A DNA stretch of 5,424 nucleotides from Planctomycetaceae bacterium. Its GTDB lineage: Bacteria > Planctomycetota > Planctomycetia > Pirellulales > UBA1268. The translations under genes were made by a program, and so were the position numbers. Below the pieces are notes generated by a model, which did not search any database, was not told the origin of the DNA, and saw only the letters and a list, made by a program, of their open reading frames with translations. Within the stretch, counting starts at the first letter, position 1; each line of letters begins with the position of its first letter. This document shows positions 1-5,424 of this stretch, piece by piece. The stretch lies in the NCBI GenBank assembly GCA_030616935.1, contig JAUWWJ010000144.1, positions 1-5,424 of the forward strand. The letters run 5' to 3'.

Positions 1-13
1 CCCTCGTGGAAAT

Positions 14-1933
14 ATGGCTGGATTTTTCGAATACGCCCGGGATGATATACGCGCTGGCTTTCTTGTTTTTCTGATTGCTCTTCCGCTGTGTCTTGGCATT
101 TCACTTGCGTGTGGATATCCACCAATCGCAGGTGTTTTTACGGCTATAGTTGGTGGGTTTGTAGCACCTCTGCTGACGAATAGTGAACTCACTATAAAAG
201 GGCCCGCTGCAGGACTGATTGTAGTCATCGCTGGTTGTGTCTCTGAATTCAGCGGTGATGGTATGAGTGGTGGCTGGGCACCAATGGATCAGCAGGCGTA
301 TCGCGCTGCGTTAGCAATTGGTTTTGCAGCGGCTATCTTGCAAATGGTATTCGCATCGTTTCGGGCAGGCATCTTGGGAGAATTCTTCCCAATTTCTGTG
401 GTTCACGGGATGCTCGCTGGAATAGGTATTATTATCTGTATCAAACAGCTTCCGATTGCGCTTGGTGTAGTAGCGTCAGGTGAGCCGTTAGAAATTCTCA
501 CAGATATTCCGCATCTCCTTGCAGAGGCCAATCCCGCGATTGCTGTCATCGGCATGGCGAGTCTCGTCATTATGTTCGCGTGGCCTGCCTGCGTGCAGCC
601 ATGGCCATTTTTACGCAGAGTCCCGGCTCCGATCGTGGTTCTTCTGGTGGCAATGCCAGCCGGGTATGGCTTTGATCTGCTGCACGAGCATTCGTACTAC
701 CTTCAGGGACATGAATACCAGCTCGGCGAACAGTTCCTTGTTAGTATGCCAAAACAAATCTTTGGCATGTTTCACGATATCACGCTACCAAACTTTGCCG
801 TCCTCGCTGACCCAAGAGCGTGGAAGTGGGCAATCATCTTTTTCTGTATTGGAAGCCTCGAGTCTGTGCTGAGCGCCAAGGCGATAGATGCCGTCGATCC
901 ATGGAAGCGACGAAGCAGTATGGACAGGGACCTTTTTGCAGTAGGAGCGGGCAACCTTATTGCTTCACTGCTGGGTGGTCTACCGATGATTTCAGAAATT
1001 GTTCGGTCGAAGGCAAATATTGATAACGGTGGAAAGACACGATTTGCCAACTTCTGGCATGCAATTTTTCTTTTGCTATGCGTGGCAATTATTCCAACGT
1101 TTCTTCATCTTATTCCACTTGCTGCGCTTGCCGCCATGCTCGTGTACACGGGCTTTCGCCTGACTCACCCCACTGAGTTCATTCATATTTATCGAATTGG
1201 ACGTGAGCAGCTTGCGATTTTCATTACAACAATGGTCATGGTCGTTGTCACCGACTTGCTTGTTGGTGTCTTAATTGGAGTGATTCTCAAAGTATCGCTG
1301 CACTTGGCCAATGGAGTCCCGCTTCGCTCTCTCTTTAAGCCCTACCTCGAAGTTGAGGATGTCTCAGAGGATACAAGTCTCATTCGTGCTCGGGACTCTG
1401 CCGTGTTTAGTAACTGGATTCCATTCCGGCGACAAATTGAGCAGGTGGGGCTTGTCCAAAAAAGGAACCTTGTCATTGATCTTTCTGGTGTACAGCTTGT
1501 CGACGATAGCGTGCTCGGAAAGCTTGAAGAGATGAGGGAAGCATTCGAGCTTGAGGGCCTCAGGTTTTCTATCCGTGGACTCGATTCGCTTATTCCGATG
1601 TCAGATAACGTATTGGCTACCCGTAAGCGAATATTGGGTCAAATGAAGCGGTTGACTATCATGGCGCCCTCAGCTGTTGCTGAGCATCTTGTCGACGAGT
1701 TTGTTGAACGTGGGGTAACCGGGTATACGATTACTGAGTGTAAGGGAGGAGGACGGCAGTTTGCCGATGGTCCACTTCTTCAACGTGCACGATCTGTTCG
1801 GTTGGAAGTTCTAGTCCCGACAGTCAGAGCCGCCGCCCTTGTAGAATTTCTACGCTCGGAGATTTTGCCAGAGTTTATGGCTACCATATGCCTCGAGACA
1901 GTCGAAGTGCTTCACTCGACAGATTTTGAGTAA
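14..1933 (+). CDS. SulP-family anion (possibly bicarbonate) transporter with STAS and C-terminal PII/SbtB-like domain
   Basis: Inner-membrane transporter of the SulP (SLC26) family, 639 residues. Residues 12 to about 430 form the hydrophobic transport domain. It shows family signatures: [10 protein letters not shown] (23-32), KGPAAGL (62-68), the [19 protein letters not shown] stretch (281-299) and [12 protein letters not shown] (321-332). A STAS domain follows at about 445-535, with [17 protein letters not shown] (488-504) matching the anti-sigma-antagonist loop; Ser499 sits where SpoIIAA-like proteins carry the phosphorylated serine. Residues about 543-639 are an additional domain resembling PII/SbtB proteins, which ordinary SulP proteins lack. 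The substrate is inferred: this subgroup is often annotated as sulfate or bicarbonate transporters, and the SbtB-like tail favours bicarbonate. No strong ribosome binding site precedes the ATG, and the frame is open to the window's left edge, so the true start may lie upstream. Family assignment is firm; substrate is not. Confidence 0.93.
   Translation: MAGFFEYARDDIRAGFLVFLIALPLCLGISLACGYPPIAGVFTAIVGGFVAPLLTNSELTIKGPAAGLIVVIAGCVSEFSGDGMSGGWAPMDQQAYRAALAIGFAAAILQMVFASFRAGILGEFFPISVVHGMLAGIGIIICIKQLPIALGVVASGEPLEILTDIPHLLAEANPAIAVIGMASLVIMFAWPACVQPWPFLRRVPAPIVVLLVAMPAGYGFDLLHEHSYYLQGHEYQLGEQFLVSMPKQIFGMFHDITLPNFAVLADPRAWKWAIIFFCIGSLESVLSAKAIDAVDPWKRRSSMDRDLFAVGAGNLIASLLGGLPMISEIVRSKANIDNGGKTRFANFWHAIFLLLCVAIIPTFLHLIPLAALAAMLVYTGFRLTHPTEFIHIYRIGREQLAIFITTMVMVVVTDLLVGVLIGVILKVSLHLANGVPLRSLFKPYLEVEDVSEDTSLIRARDSAVFSNWIPFRRQIEQVGLVQKRNLVIDLSGVQLVDDSVLGKLEEMREAFELEGLRFSIRGLDSLIPMSDNVLATRKRILGQMKRLTIMAPSAVAEHLVDEFVERGVTGYTITECKGGGRQFADGPLLQRARSVRLEVLVPTVRAAALVEFLRSEILPEFMATICLETVEVLHSTDFE
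1640..1933 (+). other. PII/SbtB-like signalling domain at the transporter C-terminus
   Basis: This is the C-terminal part of the SulP gene, protein residues about 543-639. It begins [10 protein letters not shown] (544-553), like the first strand of a PII fold. A helix ([14 protein letters not shown]) leads into [13 protein letters not shown] (570-582), which parallels the GMTVSEVKGFGRQ region of GlnB/GlnK and the GYTVMNTGGKGSRN region of SbtB. After a short loop comes strand RLEVLVP (596-602), a second helix, and the closing strand [12 protein letters not shown] (624-635), like the SbtB end IIYICSAEVLYGHTF. The T-loop is only about a dozen residues, without the YRG uridylylation tyrosine of GlnB and without SbtB's C-terminal CGPEGC. 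PII-fold proteins bind adenine nucleotides at trimer interfaces; that this one does is inference. Assignment comes from remembered family sequences, not from a profile search. Confidence 0.75.
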
Positions 1934-1966
1934 GTATGAGCGCTCTTAGAAATTTTCAAATACTTA
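1931..1966. terminator. Inverted repeat between convergent genes, possible weak bidirectional terminator
   Basis: TAAGTAT (1931-1937, overlapping the SulP stop codon) is matched exactly by ATACTTA (1960-1966). The 22-base loop contains the self-complementary GAGCGCTC (1938-1945). It lies in the 41-base gap between two convergent genes, where a bidirectional terminator would be expected. The 7-bp stem is AT-rich, the loop is large and there is no clear T tract, so the call is weak. Confidence 0.25.
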
Positions 1967-1974
1967 GCTTCAGG

Positions 1975-3201
1975 TCATGCAGAGAGATCTGGTGATGTCG
2001 CAAGTTGAAGTGCCACCTTGCAGCCTGTGAGGAACTGATCAATATCCAGTCTCTCGGTTAACGAATGCCCGGCGACCTGACCGGCCCCAAGTGTTGCTAC
2101 TGGAATACCGCGAGCGTTGAGCCAGTTTGCATCAAGGGCTCCTTGTGTTGTAAGGAGTTCAGGTTTCATACCTAATGATCGTATGGCAGACTCGGCGGCT
2201 TTTACAGAAGCGGCATTTTTAGGGATAGAAAAAGGCTCGTATTCGATATCGGTATGGAATGTCACCGACCCTCGTTGGCCACGACAATTTTTTGTTGAGC
2301 GTACTGCTCGTTGGCACGCTCGCTCGACTTCACGAGCAATACGGTCGAGGAGCCGGCGGTCGAAACTACGGCATTCTCCTTCAATATCAACGCGGTCAGT
2401 CACCACATTTGTTGCGTCTCCCCCGTGGATCGTGGCAAGGTTGCATGTGCCTACTTTACCTCCGCGGAGAAATTCACCGTGCCAGCCCCCACTTACAATG
2501 TCTTGAATGGCAAGGCCGGCAAGCACAAGTGCGCTGACCCCACGGTCGGCAGCTCCGCCGGCATGACTTGCAATACCATGGAATTGAATCGATAGAGTTC
2601 TGCCACCGATTGCGGCATGAGTGATTCTTTCAGGGCCGCGACCATCCCAGTTCCAAGCAAGCTTGGGGTTGCCTAGCTTGCTCACATTTACAAAACGACT
2701 GCCGAACAAACCGAGTTCTTCTTGGATTGTGAATAAAAGGGTAAGTGGCGGGTGGGGAAGTTTTTTTCGTTGGATTTCAAGAACGGCATTGAGTATCGCG
2801 GCAACACCCGATCGATTGTCTGCACCAAGAGCCGTTTTCGGATTTCCCGAAACAAGAGAATCGCCCCGCTGTATCGGCCTGCAGCCAACGCATAATGGCA
2901 CTGTATCTAGGTGCGCCATGAGCATTCTTCGTGGTGCCCGTATTGTTCCAGGAAGCTTCACAATGAGATTGCCTGTGCTGCCTCCAGCTGGCGATTTTTT
3001 GTGCGCATTGTCGGTTGTGATTGCTGCTGCTGGAATACCAGCTGCGGTCAACCGTCTCCGCACCTGTTTTGCGATCTGTTCCTCGTGGCAGCTCGGTCCT
3101 GGTACTTTCATCAGCGCGACTACAAGGTCAAGAGCTCGATTTGCATCGAGTGTCGATGGTTCGGTCATTCTGTAGTTTTGCTTACGAACCTTTTTTTTCA
3201 T
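1975..3201 (-). CDS. M20-family zinc metallopeptidase (peptidase T-like)
   Basis: Predicted cytoplasmic zinc-dependent exopeptidase of 408 residues; no signal peptide or membrane segment is visible. The M20 catalytic set is complete: HLDTV (His97, Asp99), the bridging aspartate in ALGADNRSGVA (Asp128), the EE pair in TIQEELGLFGSR (general base Glu161, metal ligand Glu162), Asp186 in WNWDG, and a late histidine in AGHSLTERLD (His379). The lid/dimerisation domain spans about 196-312 and holds GIASHAGG with His213, the usual transition-state histidine. HLDTV, ALGADN and EELGLFGS together resemble peptidase T-like tripeptidases more than ArgE/DapE, but the substrate is unproven. The ATG at 3201 has AGGA about 10 bases upstream; Met12 (ATG ending at 3168) is a possible alternative start because the first 11 residues are a basic extension outside the family core. 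An A8 run directly follows the first ATG. The gene stands alone on its strand, converging with the SulP gene and diverging from the Nramp-like gene. Confidence 0.93.
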   Translation of the reverse strand: MKKKVRKQNYRMTEPSTLDANRALDLVVALMKVPGPSCHEEQIAKQVRRRLTAAGIPAAAITTDNAHKKSPAGGSTGNLIVKLPGTIRAPRRMLMAHLDTVPLCVGCRPIQRGDSLVSGNPKTALGADNRSGVAAILNAVLEIQRKKLPHPPLTLLFTIQEELGLFGSRFVNVSKLGNPKLAWNWDGRGPERITHAAIGGRTLSIQFHGIASHAGGAADRGVSALVLAGLAIQDIVSGGWHGEFLRGGKVGTCNLATIHGGDATNVVTDRVDIEGECRSFDRRLLDRIAREVERACQRAVRSTKNCRGQRGSVTFHTDIEYEPFSIPKNAASVKAAESAIRSLGMKPELLTTQGALDANWLNARGIPVATLGAGQVAGHSLTERLDIDQFLTGCKVALQLATSPDLSA

Positions 3202-3308
3202 GGCTTGTTTATCCTAAATCGCGGGGATATGGCTCTCGACGTACTTGATGTGCTTATTGTATTGCAAGGAAGTTTTCTTTGGGTTCCCATGGGCGAATGG
3301 TAAGCATT

Positions 3309-3335
3309 TGATCACAGTGATCTAATTATGATCTA
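3309..3335. promoter_or_regulatory. Cluster of TGATC repeats, candidate operator
   Basis: Three units share TGATC: TGATCAC (3309-3315), TGATCTA (3318-3324) and TGATCTA (3329-3335). The first two overlap a perfect odd dyad GATCAC-A-GTGATC (3310-3322), and the second and third are exact copies 11 bases apart, about one helical turn. The last copy overlaps the candidate -10 box TATGAT (3327-3332), where a bound protein could block transcription. I do not recognise the cognate regulator. Confidence 0.4.
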
Positions 3336-3369
3336 GTAAAGACGCGTATGCCATTGAAAGATTGTGTAA

Positions 3370-3385
3370 CGACGCGGGAGCGTCG
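3370..3385 (+). other. GC-rich hairpin with GGGA tetraloop in the leader of the Nramp-like gene
   Basis: CGACGC (3370-3375) pairs perfectly with GCGTCG (3380-3385) around a GNRA-type GGGA loop. A T-rich but interrupted stretch follows (3387-3402). If translation starts at the GTG at 3431, this is an RNA leader hairpin about 45 bases before the start codon; an attenuator is possible but unproven. A second copy of GACGCG at 3341-3346 could compete for pairing with GCGTC. Confidence 0.4.
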
Positions 3386-3418
3386 CTTTGGCTTGGTTTT
3401 GTTAGGGGGCTTCTGGAT

Positions 3419-3425
3419 AAAGGGG
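3419..3425 (+). promoter_or_regulatory. Ribosome binding site deciding the GTG start at 3431
   Basis: AAAGGGG lies five bases before GTG (3431-3433). The further-upstream in-frame TTG at 3362 has only a weak GAAAGA before it, and using it would add 23 residues that lie outside the family core and are encoded partly by the leader hairpin. The GTG start is therefore preferred. Confidence 0.65.
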
Positions 3426-3430
3426 TCGGT

Positions 3431-4969
3431 GTGACTGATAAGGAAAATGAACGAGTGGGTGAAAGTCTTGAAACGTATTCCCCACCACCAAAGACATTCT
3501 GGAAAACGGTTGCTGCTCTTGGGCCGGGTATTATCCTGGCAAGCTCAATTGTTGGAAGTGGTGAACTTATTGCGACAACTGTTGTTGGGGCAAAGGTTGG
3601 CTTCAGTCTTTTATGGCTCATCATTCTTGGCTGTGCTGTAAAGGTTGCAGCGCAAATCGAGATCGGCCGTAATGCAATTACCTGGGGGCGGACACCGCTG
3701 GCCTCGTTTGACCGAGTTCCGGGGCCACGGGTAGCAGGGCGAGGATGGATCTATTGGTGCTGGGTAGTAATGATGGTCCTTATCGTAGTTCAGCAAGGGG
3801 GTATTCTTGCAGGTGTAGGGCAATCACTTGCGGCGGCCTTGCCGCTAACGACATCGGGTCGTGTTGCCGGCGAATTGTATGAAGAGCTCGCCAAAGCGGA
3901 AATTGATACGGCACTTGCAGCACGTGAGGGGCATGCGGATGTGCTGGCCATGGAAAACAATCTCACGGTGTTACGCCGCCAATCAAAAGAACTAAAGGCT
4001 CCGTACGATGCCTCTATCTATTCTGTTCTGATGGCAATACTCACGGGAGTTCTTCTTGCAGGTGGTCGGTACGGACTCATTGAGCAACTGTCACTCGTTC
4101 TTGTTCTTGCTTTTACGCTATTTACTTTTCTTGCTGTTGTCATGCTTCAGGCTGATCCCAATTGGGCCGTTTCCAGTCAAGAGTGGATAACCGGGCTGAC
4201 TCCATCATTAGAGGGAGCGAGTGGTGGTTTCTCGGTCGCGCTTGCGGCTCTTGGCATCATTGGTGTTGGGGCTGCTGAGTTGATGGTCTATCCATACTGG
4301 TGCCTTGAGAAGGGGTATGGCAAATCAGTCGGTGCACATTCCTCTTCCGAAGGCTGGGCAGCCAATGCCAAAGGGTGGATGCGAGTCATGCAGCTCGATG
4401 CATGGCTGTCGATGATTGTGTATACGGCGGTTACAGTTTTCTTCTATGTGCTGGGTGCAGCGACTCTGGGCCGTCTTGGCCTGGTGCCTTCAGGAAATGA
4501 AATGGTACGCACGCTTGGTCAAATGTATGTACCAATCTTTGGTGTCTGGATTCAGCAGGTATTCTTGCTTGGTGCTTTCGCAGTTTTGTATTCCACTTTT
4601 TTTGTTGCTGCAGCAGGCAATTCTCGAATGGTTGCCGACGGCTTGGTGCTCGCCGGGTTGTTGCCAGGCGATGAGGCTTCACGTCGCAAAGCCGTTCGAG
4701 TTACGTGCGTGGTTTGGGTCATTGCTGCATTAGCGATGGCGTTTTTATTCCGTGCCCCTGTTGCGATGGTGTTAGCAAGTGGTGTTGCGCAGGCTGTGAT
4801 GCTGGATGCGCTTGCCATTGCTGTCCTCTATTTTCGGTACTGCGACATTGATCAACGGCTTGCTCCGAAAAAAGCATGGGACGTTCTGCTTTGGTTTTCA
4901 GCCATTGGTTTTATTGTTATTGCGAGCTGGACAGTCTGGCAAAAACTTTCAGACTTTCTGTTTCTTTGA
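3431..4969 (+). CDS. Nramp-fold (SLC11-like) membrane transporter with non-canonical metal site
   Basis: Integral inner-membrane transporter of 512 residues from the GTG start. About 11 hydrophobic helices are visible: roughly 29-52, 58-80, 106-135, 194-212, 217-240, 264-287, 322-345, 367-394, 421-440, 444-467 and 485-503. TM1 reads LGPGIILASSIVGSGELIATT (about 30-50) and aligns with the MntH segment containing DPGN, but the metal-binding Asp and Asn become Gly42 and Glu45 in GSGE. TM6 has GVGAAELMVYPYW (278-290) where classical Nramps have the MPH motif. A charged hydrophilic insert of about 55 residues (138-192) lies between TM3 and TM4, on the periplasmic face in the usual topology. I recall similar GSGE proteins, generically annotated as Nramp family divalent metal transporters, in planctomycetes. 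The fold is well supported; Mn/Fe transport should not be assumed. Its leader has possible operator and hairpin elements. Confidence 0.87.
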   Translation: MTDKENERVGESLETYSPPPKTFWKTVAALGPGIILASSIVGSGELIATTVVGAKVGFSLLWLIILGCAVKVAAQIEIGRNAITWGRTPLASFDRVPGPRVAGRGWIYWCWVVMMVLIVVQQGGILAGVGQSLAAALPLTTSGRVAGELYEELAKAEIDTALAAREGHADVLAMENNLTVLRRQSKELKAPYDASIYSVLMAILTGVLLAGGRYGLIEQLSLVLVLAFTLFTFLAVVMLQADPNWAVSSQEWITGLTPSLEGASGGFSVALAALGIIGVGAAELMVYPYWCLEKGYGKSVGAHSSSEGWAANAKGWMRVMQLDAWLSMIVYTAVTVFFYVLGAATLGRLGLVPSGNEMVRTLGQMYVPIFGVWIQQVFLLGAFAVLYSTFFVAAAGNSRMVADGLVLAGLLPGDEASRRKAVRVTCVVWVIAALAMAFLFRAPVAMVLASGVAQAVMLDALAIAVLYFRYCDIDQRLAPKKAWDVLLWFSAIGFIVIASWTVWQKLSDFLFL

Positions 4970-4973
4970 GTAT

Positions 4974-4988
4974 GGCGTAAAGCACGCC
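4974..4988 (+). terminator. Small hairpin after the Nramp-like gene, weak terminator candidate
   Basis: GGCGT (4974-4978) pairs with ACGCC (4984-4988) around the loop AAAGC, starting five bases after the stop codon. The stem is only 5 bp and no T tract follows, so it is at best a partial or Rho-assisted terminator, or a 3'-end stabilising stem. Confidence 0.2.
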
Positions 4989-5066
4989 GATGAGTCGCGT
5001 TCTCGTCGAGGTTTGATTAGATTGCGTGTAGAGATTCATAAGTGTCATAACCAAAAAAATCGCATT

Positions 5067-5072
5067 AGGAGA
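5067..5072 (+). promoter_or_regulatory. Strong Shine-Dalgarno for the gene at 5078
   Basis: AGGAGA ends five bases before the ATG at 5078, which is near-ideal spacing. It is the main evidence that the plus-strand frame, rather than the overlapping minus-strand frames, is the real gene. Confidence 0.7.
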
Positions 5073-5077
5073 AAAGC

Positions 5078-5424
5078 ATGTCGTCGCTTGCAGGTGGTGG
5101 TCAAGAAGTAGGGGGTGGGGGCAAAGGAGCGGCTGCGAGCCAACAGGCGTCAGCGAATCTGTCTGTGCCGAGTAGTCCGCTTCTTGGTTTTGATGCGACA
5201 CGGTTGATGCAGCACTTCCATGCAGGTGAATACGAGCACATGGCTGCACAATTTCTGGCAGTACTTGTCCATCTGCGAGACACGACGTACTACCAAATAG
5301 AGGAAGCCAATCACACTGCACTCAATAAATTTATCAAACACTTTCTTTATTTTATGTCTCAGGAAGATTTCGTACTTCCTGAGAAGTACGCTTCAGCGTT
5401 TATTGATCTGAATGCCGTCATCGG
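5078..5424 (+). CDS. Unrecognised protein, N-terminal part only
   Basis: The frame runs from ATG at 5078 to the window edge without a stop, giving 115 complete codons. Residues 1 to about 33 are low complexity and rich in Gly, Ala, Ser and Gln (GGGQEVGGGGKGAAASQQ), probably disordered; there is no hydrophobic signal peptide. From about residue 37 (GFDATRLMQHFHAGEYEHM) the chain looks alpha-helical and soluble, with aromatic-rich helices such as NKFIKHFLYFMSQEDFVLP. I do not recognise the family. A helical-repeat N-terminus resembling those before some planctomycete glycosyltransferases is a faint possibility from memory only and not something I would transfer as a function. The strong Shine-Dalgarno and in-frame openness support it as real. 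It is on the same strand as the Nramp-like gene, 108 bases downstream. Confidence 0.75.
   Translation, partial: MSSLAGGGQEVGGGGKGAAASQQASANLSVPSSPLLGFDATRLMQHFHAGEYEHMAAQFLAVLVHLRDTTYYQIEEANHTALNKFIKHFLYFMSQEDFVLPEKYASAFIDLNAVI

Larger units (their letters stand above)
3202..3430. promoter_or_regulatory. Divergent intergenic control region
   Basis: This gap separates the leftward peptidase gene from the rightward Nramp-like gene, so both promoters should lie here. On the minus strand, TACAAT (plus-strand 3256-3261) is a 5/6 match to a -10 box, but no convincing -35 sits at the right distance. On the plus strand, TATGAT (3327-3332) is a 5/6 match, again with a poor -35. The TGATC repeats (3309-3335) and the hairpin (3370-3385) are listed separately. 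No convincing protein-coding gene is seen here. Confidence 0.5.
4970..5077 (+). promoter_or_regulatory. Intergenic gap with possible weak promoter for the downstream gene
   Basis: The 108-base gap lies between two same-strand genes. TTGATT (5013-5018) and CATAAG (5037-5042) are each 4/6 matches to -35 and -10 boxes with an 18-base spacer, about 35 bases before the ATG at 5078. A second CATAAC at 5046-5051 is equally weak. Cotranscription from the Nramp-like gene is not excluded. Confidence 0.2.

Noticed and set aside
772..1050. Minus-strand and alternate-frame open frames inside the SulP gene
   Set aside because: They sit over strongly conserved SulP motifs in the main frame and show no domain of their own.
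2621..3175. Plus-strand open frame of 184 codons
   Set aside because: It lies wholly antisense to the M20 peptidase, whose full catalytic set is visible; the translated frame has no recognisable domain and is a shadow.
3229..3303. A 24-codon plus-strand frame (MALDVLDVLIVLQGSFLWVP then MGEW), considered as a leader peptide
   Set aside because: The GGGG before it is only two bases from the ATG, too close for a ribosome binding site, and it lies upstream of the likely plus-strand promoter.
3308..3332. A sigma-70 promoter made of TTGATC (3308-3313) and TATGAT (3327-3332)
   Set aside because: The spacer is only 13 bases, too short for a normal promoter; the -10-like box alone is kept as a weak candidate.
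3387..3410. A Rho-independent terminator from the leader hairpin and following T-rich stretch
   Set aside because: The T stretch is interrupted by several G and C bases (CTTTGGCTTGGTTTTG), so a standard terminator is not supported; only an attenuator-like possibility is noted.
4917..5321. Minus-strand open frame of 134 codons
   Set aside because: It overlaps the end of the Nramp-like gene and the start of the gene at 5078, which has a strong Shine-Dalgarno. Its Cys/His/Gln/Ser-rich composition looks like an antisense shadow.

Overview
The window reads as ordinary bacterial chromosome: tightly packed genes, short intergenic gaps and roughly balanced base composition by eye. Nothing in it looks mobile: no transposase, tRNA, CRISPR array or phage gene. 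The styles of the SulP and Nramp-like proteins resemble what I remember of planctomycete (Planctomycetota) proteins. That placement rests on family recall, not on a search, and is moderate to weak.

Layout, left to right. (1) 14-1933, plus strand: a SulP-family anion transporter with a STAS domain and, beyond it, an extra C-terminal domain that looks like a PII/SbtB-type signalling domain. (2) 1975-3201, minus strand, convergent with the first gene across a 41-base gap: an M20-family zinc peptidase, probably peptidase T-like, with every expected metal ligand present. (3) 3202-3430: a divergent control region with three TGATC-centred repeats, a GC-rich hairpin in the probable leader of the next gene, and a strong ribosome binding site before a GTG start. 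(4) 3431-4969, plus strand: an Nramp-fold (SLC11-like) transporter whose canonical metal-binding motifs are replaced and whose TM3-TM4 loop carries a charged insert. (5) 4970-5077: a gap with a small hairpin. (6) 5078 to the window end, plus strand: the N-terminal part of an unrecognised protein with a good Shine-Dalgarno sequence.

The genes do not form one evident operon: strand changes isolate the peptidase, and each plus-strand gene could have its own promoter. Two are inner-membrane transporters (an anion, perhaps bicarbonate; and a cation or other small solute) and one is a probable cytoplasmic peptide-processing enzyme. The most notable item is the transporter-STAS-PII-like fusion, which would place a nucleotide-sensing regulator in the same chain as the anion transporter it may control. 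The second is the Nramp-like protein with GSGE in place of DPGN, whose substrate cannot be assumed to be Mn or Fe.
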